From Peribacillus sp. ACCC06369 (GTDB taxonomy: Bacteria > Bacillota > Bacilli > Bacillales > DSM-1321): 64,000 nucleotides of DNA. Position numbers and translations under genes: made by a program. Every line of letters begins with the position of its first letter. Position 1 is the stretch's first letter. Of the stretch, positions 43,664-52,123 are shown piece by piece. Location: the NCBI RefSeq assembly GCF_030348945.1, contig NZ_JAUCEN010000002.1, forward strand, positions 2,418,001 through 2,482,000, in the 5' to 3' direction. Under the pieces are notes generated by a model. The model saw nothing but the letters and a program-made list of their open reading frames with translations. It was not told the origin of the DNA and searched no databases.

Positions 43664-45046
43664 ATGGAGTTTACGAGGATACCTGATTTAGAATTATATC
43701 GGACAATTGTGGAGAATTTTCATGATGGAATTTTGGCGATGAATCAGGAAGGGAAAATTCTATTGGTCAATCAGTCCATGCTTAAATTAAGTGGTTTACC
43801 TCGCGAAGCTTATGCTGGGCGGAATATAAGGGATATTGTGGAAAGTGGAATCTTCCAAAAAGAATCTGTCACATTGAGGGCTATTCAGGAAAAACAAACG
43901 GTGACCGATTTCCAACAGTATCAGAACGGAAGGACTGTCTTGGTTACTGCAATTCCTATCTTTGATGGAGGAAACCGTTTGATTCGGGTGTTATCCATCA
44001 CCCATGATATAACCGATCAGATAATTATGAAGAAAAAGGTAGAAGAAATAGAGAGGCTTTCAGCAAAATATTATATGGAACTTTTATCACTTCGACAGCA
44101 CCATTCCAAAAGGGGAATCATTACCGCTAACCGGATAATGAAGGAAATTATCGACCTTATTCACCATATCGGTCCAACTGACTCAACAGTACTTCTGTTG
44201 GGTGAATCTGGAGTAGGAAAAGATGTCTTGGCTAGGGAAATTCATGAGACAAGTAAGCGGAAAGATTCCGGAGCCTTCATCAAAGTGAACTGCGGGGCCA
44301 TCCCTAAGGATCTCTTGGAATCTGAGTTCTTTGGCTATGATACCGGTGCCTTCACCGGTGCAAAGAAGGATGGGAAGCAGGGATTATTTGAACTTGCTGA
44401 TCAAGGAACCTTATTTTTGGATGAAATCGGGGAGTTTCCCTTATATCTTCAGGCAAAACTTTTAAGTGTGCTACAAGACCAGCAGTTTACCCGGGTCGGT
44501 GGAACGAAGGTGATTCAGGTCAATGTAAGAATTGTGGCAGCGACCAATAGGGATTTAGAATCTATGGTCCTGAGAGGAGAATTTCGGGAAGACCTATATT
44601 ACCGATTGAATGTCATCCCTATCCAGACTCCAGCATTGAGGGAACGAAAGGATGATATCCCCTTGTTAATCGGCCATTTTCTCCAAAATTTTAATGAGGA
44701 ATATAATAAGAATAAATCATTTACGATGGATGCTATGGATATTCTTTGCGCATATCACTGGCCAGGCAACATCCGAGAATTGTCAAATATTATAGAGCGA
44801 CTTGTCCTAACCACTAAAAACGATGTAATAGAACCGAAGGATTTGCCTATTGCAAAACAACATACGGGAGTCAGTCTATCAAAACTCTTAAGAAATGAGG
44901 ATACCAAAAGTAACTTATTTAAGTCTGTGGAGAAAAATCTAATCGAGAGCATGATTCAGCGGGAAGGGAGTATTCGCAAGGCTGCCAAGGTATTGGGCGT
45001 TTCGCATACGACCTTAATCCGCAAAATGAAAAAACATGGTCTATAA
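43664..45046 (+). CDS. Sigma-54-dependent activator with PAS domain
   Basis: The 460-residue protein follows GTAGGAGGAGCAC. A PAS domain is at about 8-120 (IVENFHDGILAMNQEGKIL), the AAA+ domain at about 145-375 with GESGVGKDVLA, GAFTGA and FLDEIGEFP, and a C-terminal Fis-type helix-turn-helix (RKAAKVLGVSHTTLIRKMK). It is a paralog of the preceding gene without the CBS pair. The 203-base gap between them holds no gene. The two may recognise different effectors or different upstream sites in the supercluster. Confidence 0.92.
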   Translation: MEFTRIPDLELYRTIVENFHDGILAMNQEGKILLVNQSMLKLSGLPREAYAGRNIRDIVESGIFQKESVTLRAIQEKQTVTDFQQYQNGRTVLVTAIPIFDGGNRLIRVLSITHDITDQIIMKKKVEEIERLSAKYYMELLSLRQHHSKRGIITANRIMKEIIDLIHHIGPTDSTVLLLGESGVGKDVLAREIHETSKRKDSGAFIKVNCGAIPKDLLESEFFGYDTGAFTGAKKDGKQGLFELADQGTLFLDEIGEFPLYLQAKLLSVLQDQQFTRVGGTKVIQVNVRIVAATNRDLESMVLRGEFREDLYYRLNVIPIQTPALRERKDDIPLLIGHFLQNFNEEYNKNKSFTMDAMDILCAYHWPGNIRELSNIIERLVLTTKNDVIEPKDLPIAKQHTGVSLSKLLRNEDTKSNLFKSVEKNLIESMIQREGSIRKAAKVLGVSHTTLIRKMKKHGL

Positions 45047-45284
45047 CGTCTACTCAAAGGGGGAAAGTCTCATCTTCTCCAGGGTCTAAGATGGAAAAGA
45101 TAGTCGTTGTACACTCTCAGCTAGATGAAGTCCCTAAAGTGTTATGTCGAAGTAAATGACTAAAAAATTAAATAGTCATATTTCTTTATTCATTAATATA
45201 AGCGTACTCTCTGCTAGTCTACTTTCTTAATTGAGGAACTTGCCCTCCTTGACCCTGCACCCCTTCCATCCACACTGAAGAAAG

Positions 45285-45460
45285 ATGGTTGCCGTAAACT
45301 TACCCGATGAGTGAACACTTGGATCTACTCCAGCGAAGGCAACCAGTTTTTTCGGATGATTAAACCGATCGATTTCACCAATTTCAGAGATAATCGTGGC
45401 TGCGATTTTTTCTCCTATACCGGAAATCGATTGGATGATCTTATATACCAGGGACACCTT
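45285..45460 (-). pseudogene. IS110-family transposase C-terminal fragment
   Basis: On the minus strand the frame reads IIQSISGIGEKIAATIISEIG, split here as IIQSISGIGEKI and AATIISEIGEIDRFNHP, then LVAFAGVDPSVHSSGKFTAT, which is the transposase_20 domain including its Ser region. The N-terminal DEDD domain and C-terminal end are missing. It belongs to a different IS110 branch from the two elements further left. Confidence 0.85.
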
Positions 45461-45477
45461 TCTGATTTGGAAAATCG

Positions 45478-45835
45478 TATAGTGGCCCTGGCAAACACTT
45501 GGCTCTCTGGCTGGCATCCCGAATTAACAAAGTTCAAACGGAAGGGGATCGGAAATACTCTGCTTGTACCTATACAGAGCGTATTAAGTTTGGCAGGGGT
45601 TTCGGATCTGAAGAAGATGTGGGAAATCCATGAAGAAAAAGGGGGAAGTAGTCACGTAGCTGCTCAAGAAGTATCTGAACGTTGTAGGTTAGCTTCACCG
45701 ATAGAATTGTTGCCTTTGAATGTCGAGCAAATTTTAATTCATGATGAGTTAGACCGCCATGTTCCAGTTGATTTGAGTGTTGAGTATCATCGTAGGGCTA
45801 TTAAACAGGGCGATTTTACTTTGTCTGAAGAAATT
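45478..45835 (+). pseudogene. Alpha/beta hydrolase C-terminal fragment
   Basis: VVSLAGV-like SVLSLAGVSDLKKMWEI, then RLASPIELLPLNVEQILIHD and VPVDLSVEYHRRAIKQGD match the C-terminal half of a dienelactone-hydrolase or peptidase-like alpha/beta hydrolase; the catalytic Asp region would be LIHDELDRHVP. The N-terminal part with the nucleophile is replaced by the IS110 fragment on the opposite strand, so this is a remnant even though the frame is open from 45311 to 45889. Confidence 0.65.
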
Positions 45836-46091
45836 CTAGAGGAAAAAAAGGAATATGACACCATAATTATTTATGACCACGAAGATTAACCTGACGTTAG
45901 TGGTCGCTATGACAATTGCGGTAAAGCTTAGTTTGAAAGTTCGGTTAAATATATTCGTAAATGCAGAGAGTGTGGCATGAAGAAATCGATTTAACCCTAG
46001 TAAGAAAGAAGTAAAAATCGTTTAGATTGGATCATCTACATTACCATTATTACCTTGTTTTGCTAAGAACTTCCTATAATATACCCCTAAA

Positions 46092-46134
46092 AAAAGCAAT
46101 GTTTCTCAAGTTCGAGAAATTCATTGCTTTTTTC
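46092..46134. terminator. Bidirectional-looking terminator
   Basis: AAAGCAATG with inner TTTCTC pairs with GAGAAAT and CATTGCTTT, flanked by A and T runs. It can end the minus-strand coat gene pair, whose last stop codon is at 46188. No other feature is seen in 45890-46187. Confidence 0.85.
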
Positions 46135-46187
46135 GACTTGCCAGAACCTCTGTGTAATCTGTCTGTTTTCACATCCATGAGGTGACT

Positions 46188-46487
46188 TTATTGTTGAGGA
46201 AGGTTTAGGGCTGTATTTGCTGTATTTAAATCAACTTGTAATTGTTCACTTAAATCATGTGGATGATAGTAACCTTTTGAAATCATATAGTTACTTATCT
46301 CTCCGTGTCTTTCTACAGCGACACGAAGCTGTTCTCTTAAGGCTGCTTTCAATTCAGGTGTTTTTGTTTCTGTAATGGCAAAAGCAAGATTTCTAATTCC
46401 AGATTTTGCGGATATTAAGAAGTCCGTTGCAATCACCTGATCAGTCATGCCACCCATCCCCGCCATATTTTGCAAAAAATTTGTCAT
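46188..46487 (-). CDS. yraD: CotF/YraD-like spore coat protein
   Basis: From ATG 46487 the 99-residue protein has the CotF-type helical domain: TDQVIATDFLISAKSGIRNLAFAITET, split as TDQVIATDFLIS and AKSGIRNLAFAITE, and EISNYMISKGYYHPHDLSEQL. These small ferritin-like proteins are parts of the spore coat. The start overlaps the stop of the upstream gene as TAATG, so translation is coupled. It is a paralog of the protein at 47105. The symbol is by analogy with the B. subtilis yraG-yraF-adhB-yraE-yraD group. Confidence 0.82.
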   Translation of the reverse strand: MTNFLQNMAGMGGMTDQVIATDFLISAKSGIRNLAFAITETKTPELKAALREQLRVAVERHGEISNYMISKGYYHPHDLSEQLQVDLNTANTALNLPQQ

Positions 46488-46690
46488 TACTGTTCCCCTC
46501 GATTCGTCAGAATTTCCTGGAGTGTTTGAATATCTTGTGTCCCAGTGCTCATGTCTTTTAATAGAATATTTTGTAGTTCTGTATCCTGCACTAAACTGCT
46601 CATTGTAGAGGACTTTGTTAGACAAAGACTCTTGAAAGTTAAAATTTCGTGCGCCTCTAAAGTCTCATGCAGTCCTAAATTTTTCGTCAT
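46487..46690 (-). CDS. yraE: Small YraE/YraG-like coat-associated protein
   Basis: The 67-residue protein has HETLEAHEILTFKSLCLTKS near the N-terminus, matching HETMETHEILNFKTIGLMRS in the gene at 46877. It is all-helical by appearance. It precedes the CotF-like gene with overlapping stop and start, and is divergent from the second pair. Likely made in the mother cell during sporulation. Confidence 0.78.
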   Translation of the reverse strand: MTKNLGLHETLEAHEILTFKSLCLTKSSTMSSLVQDTELQNILLKDMSTGTQDIQTLQEILTNRGEQ

Positions 46691-46876
46691 GATTTTTCAC
46701 TCCATTTCTTTGAGAATTCACTTACATATCTTTCGTAATACAAAAGTTTTTATACATCATCATTTGCAAAGGTAACGTGTATTTTGCGAAATAAACTACC
46801 TATCGGTCAATATTCCGTATAACAAACAGATGAACTGGGAAAGGTATTTTTGTATATAGATTAGGGAGGTGCACGT

Positions 46877-47092
46877 ATGGAAAATGAAAGCTTGGCATTT
46901 CATGAAACCATGGAAACGCATGAAATTTTAAATTTTAAAACAATCGGTTTAATGAGATCAAAATTAATGCAAGGAATTTGCTTTGACAATGACTTAAAAG
47001 CATTAATGGAAAAAGACGTACAACAATCTATAGCTGCTATAAACGAGCTAAAGGGATTTTATACAGAAGCCCGAACAAACTATGAAAAATGA
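46877..47092 (+). CDS. yraG: Small YraG-like coat-associated protein
   Basis: The 71-residue protein follows TTAGGGAGGTGCACGT. It carries the HETMETHEILNFK signature shared with the divergent gene at 46487-46690. It lies 12 bases before the CotF-like gene. Part of the yraG-yraF-adhB-like operon. The 186-base divergent interval must hold promoters for both pairs. Confidence 0.8.
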   Translation: MENESLAFHETMETHEILNFKTIGLMRSKLMQGICFDNDLKALMEKDVQQSIAAINELKGFYTEARTNYEK

Positions 47093-47104
47093 GGTGAAAT
47101 TTAA

Positions 47105-47467
47105 ATGGAAATGGATTTTTTAGATCCTCAAGGCGCTGAACATATGCCGGAAATGGCTGATTCCTCTTTCGCGCTAGATTTTCTACTCTCTATCAAAAGT
47201 GGGATTCATACTTATGGTATTGCATTATCTGAAACAGCGAATCCCGCATTGAGAAAAGCATTGTACCAGCAAATGGAGCAATCTATTGACTTACATGGTG
47301 AGTTATCCGATTTAATGATCAGGAAGGGCTGGCTTTATCCGAACGATGTAGGTAAACAGGTGGAATTAGATTTGAAATCAGCCGATATGGCGGTTAGTAT
47401 CGCTGGAATGAATCTTTTCCCGAATGATACTGACAGACTCGGCATGTTCGCAACGCCGAATAAATAA
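47105..47467 (+). CDS. yraF: CotF/YraF-like spore coat protein
   Basis: The 120-residue protein has the CotF-type domain: DSSFALDFLLSIKSGIHTYG, ALSETANPALRKALYQQ and DLMIRKGWLYPNDVGKQVEL. It is a paralog of the protein at 46188 and contains a longer C-terminal tail. It lies 15 bases before adhB. Spore coat location is inferred from the family. Confidence 0.84.
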   Translation: MEMDFLDPQGAEHMPEMADSSFALDFLLSIKSGIHTYGIALSETANPALRKALYQQMEQSIDLHGELSDLMIRKGWLYPNDVGKQVELDLKSADMAVSIAGMNLFPNDTDRLGMFATPNK

Positions 47468-47482
47468 AGGAGGAAAAGCATC

Positions 47483-48619
47483 ATGAAAGCCGTAACTTAC
47501 CAGGGCAATAAAAATGTACAGGTTAAAGAAGTTAAAGACCCTAACATCAAAAATTCGGATGATATTATTGTAAAAGTCACTACTTCAGCGATTTGCGGCT
47601 CCGATTTGCACTTAATTCATCAATTAATTCCCAATATGCCTACAGATTATGTGATTGGTCATGAGCCGATGGGGGTTGTTGAGGAAGTTGGACCAGGGGT
47701 AACTAAGGTAAAGAAGGGAGACCGGGTCATTATTCCCTTTAACGTTAGCTGCGGGAGCTGCTGGTATTGCGACCACGACCTTACAAGTCAGTGCGATAAT
47801 TCAAATCCTCATGGGGAAATGGGTGGTTTTTTTGGATACTCTGAAACAACTGGTGGGTATGCGGGCGGGCAAGCTGAATATATGCGTGTTCCTTATGGAA
47901 ACTTTACCCCTTTCAAAATCCCAGAAGACTGCGAGGTAGAAGATGAAAAATTGGTGTTGCTCGCTGATGCAGCATCCACAGCATTCTGGAGTGTAGATCA
48001 CGCAGGTGTCAAATCTGGCGATACGGTTATCGTTTTAGGCTGTGGTCCTGTAGGTCTACTTACTCAAAAATTCGCTTGGTTTAAAGGGGCGAAAAGAGTG
48101 ATTGCTGTCGACCATCTCGATTATCGTTTAGAGCATGCAAAAAGGACAAATAAAGTCGAAACCGTAAATTTTGCACAATATGAAAACACTGGCGAATACC
48201 TTAAAGAAATCACTAAAGGTGGTGCAGATATCGTTATTGACTGTTCCGGAATGAGTGGCAAAATGACTCCGATGGAATATCTTGCATCGGGTCTTAAATT
48301 ACATGGGGGAGCCATGGGAGGGATTGTAATTGCGTCCCAAGCCGTGCGTAAGGCGGGAACCATACAAATAACAGGCGTTTATGGCGGCCGTTATAATGGA
48401 TTCCCCCTAGGAGATATTTTCCAAAGAAACGTGGATATTAAAACCGGTCAGGCTCCTGTAATTCCTTATATGCCCTACCTTTATAAACTAATATCAGAAG
48501 GAAAAGTAGATCCTGGCGATGTTGTAACCCATGTACTTCCAATTGACCAAGCAAAGCATGGGTATGAAGTATTTGATACAAGGACAGATGGATGTATTAA
48601 AGTGGTCCTTAAGCCATAA
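47483..48619 (+). CDS. adhB: Zinc-dependent alcohol dehydrogenase (AdhB-like)
   Basis: The 378-residue medium-chain dehydrogenase follows AAAGGAGGAAAAGCATC. Catalytic zinc ligands are in AICGSDLH and VIGHEPMG, the structural zinc cysteines in CGSCWYCDHDLTSQC, and the NAD site in VLGCGPVGLL. It resembles glutathione-independent formaldehyde dehydrogenase/threonine dehydrogenase-like enzymes. Its place behind yraG-yraF repeats the B. subtilis arrangement, so it may act in sporulating cells. Substrate unknown. Confidence 0.9.
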   Translation: MKAVTYQGNKNVQVKEVKDPNIKNSDDIIVKVTTSAICGSDLHLIHQLIPNMPTDYVIGHEPMGVVEEVGPGVTKVKKGDRVIIPFNVSCGSCWYCDHDLTSQCDNSNPHGEMGGFFGYSETTGGYAGGQAEYMRVPYGNFTPFKIPEDCEVEDEKLVLLADAASTAFWSVDHAGVKSGDTVIVLGCGPVGLLTQKFAWFKGAKRVIAVDHLDYRLEHAKRTNKVETVNFAQYENTGEYLKEITKGGADIVIDCSGMSGKMTPMEYLASGLKLHGGAMGGIVIASQAVRKAGTIQITGVYGGRYNGFPLGDIFQRNVDIKTGQAPVIPYMPYLYKLISEGKVDPGDVVTHVLPIDQAKHGYEVFDTRTDGCIKVVLKP

Positions 48620-49132
48620 AGATGGTTGTTTTCATTTGGAAAAATAGATTTTACAACTATGGATATGGACTATGAGTAAGAAGGGAAGGTATCAAACCCT
48701 TTTTTAACTTTTTGGAGTAATTTTTACTTCTGGATGAAATACGCATAGAAGAAGATTTTAGAAAAGTGAACACCCCTGTCTTGAGAGCTACATTTACCTT
48801 ATTCAAATTAAGCACCAGTAAAGACGATTTTGCCCATGTTAAGGGAAAATCGTTTTTTTGGTGCTCTAAGCTATCTTTTTTTCAAAGAGGTTTTTTTCAT
48901 TAAGTAAAACCCACGACCTACAAAAACTATAAGGGGCAATTAGTTATAGGGTTTTTGTTATTTATTACTTTTTTTCGTTTTTTCGTTTGGATTTATCACA
49001 TATACTCTTTCTTTTCTTCGGAGATCAAAATCAGAAAAGGTTATAGCAGTAAGTGGATTCATTCAGCGAATTATTCGGCATATACTCTTTCATAGTAAAA
49101 TCCCTATCAATTGTGATAGGGATTTTAGTTTG
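48620..49132. other. Gap with two terminators
   Basis: No gene is visible. CGATTTTGCCC/GGGAAAATCG with a T7 tail (48824-48859) is probably the adhB-side terminator. AAAATCCCTATCA/TGATAGGGATTTT at 49096-49128 is symmetrical and could end transcription from either side. Confidence 0.7.
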
Positions 49133-49269
49133 TTACTTTGATTTAGCAAATGTTTTTTTTTTTGCAAATTCAATCCATCCATCATCTTTCAAAACAAGAG
49201 AAGTCTTAAGTTTCATTCCTTTGATCACACTTGTTTTCTTCTTGGTGCATAAATCTTTCACATGTTATT
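49133..49269 (-). pseudogene. DNA topoisomerase III (TopB) C-terminal remnant
   Basis: On the minus strand VKDLCTKKKTSVIKGMKLK followed by TSLVLKDDGWIEFAKKK reads like the extreme C-terminus of a TopB-type topoisomerase III. A stop and loss of similarity lie just upstream, so about 40 codons remain. The gene body is gone. Confidence 0.6.
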
Positions 49270-49399
49270 CTGTTTTTTTTTTTCAAGCATTTGAGATGGG
49301 AATGTATAGTTTACACCCACTTGAATATTCCGGAAATTTGATCAAAGCGATTACGATGACTGATATCCGAAGAAGATTATCCTCAATAGCTTCCAAGTA

Positions 49400-50065
49400 T
49401 TATCTTTTTGTCCTCTCCAATAAACGATCTATGGAATCCTGTATGTGGCTGGAGATCGCAATCTCGGCCCTGTATACATCCCTTGTCCGGATGGCCTCAA
49501 TGATTTCCATATGTTCCGATGGTGCGTCTTTTTGGTCGATCTCACCTTTGACGTGATAAAACCGGCCTATATGAAGATGACAGTGCATGCCTTTATATGC
49601 TTCAAATAAAAACGGATTTCCTCCAGCGTTCATGATGGCATGATGAAATTGTTGATCTAAATGAGTAAAATCTAGTATTTTTTTGTTGGAAGCACCTGTG
49701 TTTGTGGAAAACATTTCATCTGTAAGCGCGGCCATTTCTTCCGTCACGCTTACATTATTTAAGCGGATAATATTCCGGACCGCATGCGTCTCCAGTAATA
49801 TCCGGGCCTCTAACATTTTCGCCATATTTTCAGTATCTAATATGTCACTGACCCGATACCCCTTATTTGGTTCTAAGATGACTAAGTTCTCAGAGTTCAG
49901 ACGAGATAATGCTTCTCTGAGAGGTATGGCGCTAATGTTGATTTCCCGGGTTAAGTGGCTGATATTGATTTTTTGTCCCGGCGATAAATCCCATTCAAAA
50001 ATCTTTTCTTTTAATAAATTGTAGACATATTCCGTTGTCTCTCCGCGTTCTTTTTCCTTTATCAT
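49400..50065 (-). CDS. GntR-family regulator, FCD (FadR-like) subfamily
   Basis: The 221-residue protein has an N-terminal winged helix (TTEYVYNLLKEKIFEWDLSPGQ, split as TTEYVYNLLKEKIF and EWDLSPGQK, then REALSRLNSENLVIL) and an all-helical FCD effector domain with the expected metal-binding residues (LDQQFHHAIMNAGGN and SEHMEIIEAI). FCD regulators sense carboxylates. It is divergent from the 50.7-57.6 kb aldehyde/alcohol dehydrogenase operon, which it most likely represses. Confidence 0.9.
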   Translation of the reverse strand: MIKEKERGETTEYVYNLLKEKIFEWDLSPGQKINISHLTREINISAIPLREALSRLNSENLVILEPNKGYRVSDILDTENMAKMLEARILLETHAVRNIIRLNNVSVTEEMAALTDEMFSTNTGASNKKILDFTHLDQQFHHAIMNAGGNPFLFEAYKGMHCHLHIGRFYHVKGEIDQKDAPSEHMEIIEAIRTRDVYRAEIAISSHIQDSIDRLLERTKR

Positions 50066-50662
50066 CGAAATGCCCCTAACTTAAAAAAATTTCTATGAGA
50101 ACGAGTGTTATTTCATATAGATGTAACAACTTAAATTATTATTATTACTGAAGTAGCTTTCTGCTTGTTGCCCCTATCAATAAGATAAGGCGAAACCATA
50201 TTGATATCAAGAATAGAGAGTTTATAAGGGGACTCTATAGTTTGCTGGATAGCTACAAAAATATCCTCATTACTGATAATTATATATGATATTTGATAGA
50301 TTTCGGAGGGATTATATATAAAATTATTAAATAATTATGAAATATTTAATCTATATTTATTATTTTTTTGTTAAAAACGCTGTTGTATCAACATTTACAA
50401 AAAATACACAGAATATTTTTAATTTTAAATATTTACACAATTGTATATTATGTGATATATTTTCGGAAACGATTACATATGATTTTTGGAATATATGATA
50501 AACAGTTTGTTAAAGAGCATTGATAGGCAGACAAAATCATGAGATTTAAATGAAAGCGCTTTATCTTGTGCGTTTTCCTGATTGAATTTATTCCATCTAT
50601 TAGCAGAAATAACTGTGAAGTGAAAAAATGTGATCGTTATTTTTCAAAGGGAGGAATCTTCA
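50066..50662 (+). promoter_or_regulatory. Divergent control region with candidate cre sites
   Basis: About 600 AT-rich bases separate the GntR gene from its neighbouring operon. ATGAAAGCGCTTTATC (50550-50565) has the symmetrical AAAGCGCTTT core of a CcpA cre site, and TCGGAAACGATTACAT (50462-50477) matches the cre consensus with one mismatch. Both lie upstream of the dehydrogenase operon. No gene is visible. Confidence 0.5.
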
Positions 50663-52105
50663 ATGAGCATATCGCTTAGTAGAAAAAATGCATTTTATGG
50701 CCATTTCATAAATGGGCAATGGATATCCGATCAACAAACAATCGCTGTTATGAACAAATATAACAAAGAAGAAATTGCCCAGATTGGCAGGGCATCCCGC
50801 GAAATTGTTTCTGAAGCGGTGACCAATGCCTTGGAAACCTTTAATACGAGAAAGCTAGATTCCGATCAACGCTACGAGATTCTAATGCGTGCAGCGGAAA
50901 TCGCGAAAGAAAGAAAAGAAGAGCTGGCGATGATTCTGGTTCAGGAAGTTGGTAAAGTATTGAAGGACGCCAGAGGGGAAATCGATAGAGGAATTCAAAC
51001 GATGATTGCATCAGCGGAAGAAGCAAAACGGATTGCCGGTACGGGTGTTCCTTTGGGGCAGTCTGGTAACGACAATAAGATGGCTTTCACCATCCGGGTT
51101 CCTGTTGGAGTTATCGGTGCGATCACCCCGTTTAACTTCCCGTTCAATCTCACCATCCACAAGGTGGCTCCTGCGTTGGCAGCGGGAAATACAATCGTGT
51201 TGAAGCCGGCTGAAATGACGCCGCTCATTGCATGCAAGATAGCAGAAATCTTTTCCGAAGCTGGATTGCCCGCAGGTTTCCTCAATGTGGTTAACGGGTT
51301 TGGGCAGGAAACAGGTCAATACCTTTTGGAGGATGAACGAATTGCGTTGTTCACTTTTACAGGGAGTCCCGGCGTAGGCAGGCACATTAAGAGCAGTACG
51401 GGAATTCGTAAGGTTACCTTGGAATTAGGGAATAACTCCCCTAATATCATCCACAAGGATGTCCCTGATTTAGACAGAGCAGTTGAACTCTGTGTCACGC
51501 GGGGGTATGTGAATGCAGGGCAAGCCTGCATCTCTGTGCAGCGCATCTACGTTCATAGAGATATCTGCGATGTGTTTGTGGAGAAGGCAGTCAAGGTGGC
51601 ACAGGGCTTGAAGGTTGGAAATCCTGCAGATCCTTCCACGGACATTGGTCCCATGATCTCCGAAAAGGAAGCAAGGCGTGCGGAAGAATGGATTCAGGAA
51701 GCTGAGCGTCTAGGGGCCAAAGTGGTATATGGAGGGAAAAGGCGGGAATCGATTCTAGAACCTACTATATTAATAGATGTGAAACCGGAAATGAAGGTAG
51801 TCTGCCAGGAAGTGTTCGCACCGGTGATCAGCATCATTCCTTTCGATAGCATCGAGGAGGCTTTCTGTCAGGCCAATGATACGAAGTTCGGCTTACAAGT
51901 TGGTTTATTTACATCCGATATCACTTTAGCGATGCGGGCAACACAGGAACTTCATTTTGGCGGTGTGATCATCAATGATGTTTCTACATACCGTGCCGAC
52001 ATCATGCCGTATGGCGGCGTGAAGGACAGCGGAATTGGCAAAGAAGGACCGCATTATGCCGTGCAAGAGATGACAGACGAAAAACTTGTCGTCATCAATC
52101 TATAG
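50663..52105 (+). CDS. NAD(P)-dependent aldehyde dehydrogenase
   Basis: ATG 50663 after AAGGGAGGAATCTTCA gives 480 residues. ALDH features: GHFINGQWI, ITPFNFPFNLTIHKVAPALA, the Glu in LELGNNSPNII (GNN where GGK/GGH is usual) and the Cys in NAGQACISVQRIYVH. The QACISVQRI type is typical of lactaldehyde, sulfolactaldehyde and phosphonoacetaldehyde dehydrogenases. It is the first gene of a five-gene unit. Substrate cannot be fixed from sequence. Confidence 0.88.
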   Translation: MSISLSRKNAFYGHFINGQWISDQQTIAVMNKYNKEEIAQIGRASREIVSEAVTNALETFNTRKLDSDQRYEILMRAAEIAKERKEELAMILVQEVGKVLKDARGEIDRGIQTMIASAEEAKRIAGTGVPLGQSGNDNKMAFTIRVPVGVIGAITPFNFPFNLTIHKVAPALAAGNTIVLKPAEMTPLIACKIAEIFSEAGLPAGFLNVVNGFGQETGQYLLEDERIALFTFTGSPGVGRHIKSSTGIRKVTLELGNNSPNIIHKDVPDLDRAVELCVTRGYVNAGQACISVQRIYVHRDICDVFVEKAVKVAQGLKVGNPADPSTDIGPMISEKEARRAEEWIQEAERLGAKVVYGGKRRESILEPTILIDVKPEMKVVCQEVFAPVISIIPFDSIEEAFCQANDTKFGLQVGLFTSDITLAMRATQELHFGGVIINDVSTYRADIMPYGGVKDSGIGKEGPHYAVQEMTDEKLVVINL

Positions 52106-52123
52106 ACTTTGGAGGTAAGGGAT

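Noticed and set aside
45311..45889. 192-aa intact protein
   Set aside because: The first third is antisense to an IS110 transposase fragment and the rest is only the end of a hydrolase, so it is listed as a remnant.
49053..49556. 167-codon plus-strand frame
   Set aside because: It runs antisense to the topB remnant and the GntR gene and contains low-complexity Phe-rich translation of T-runs.
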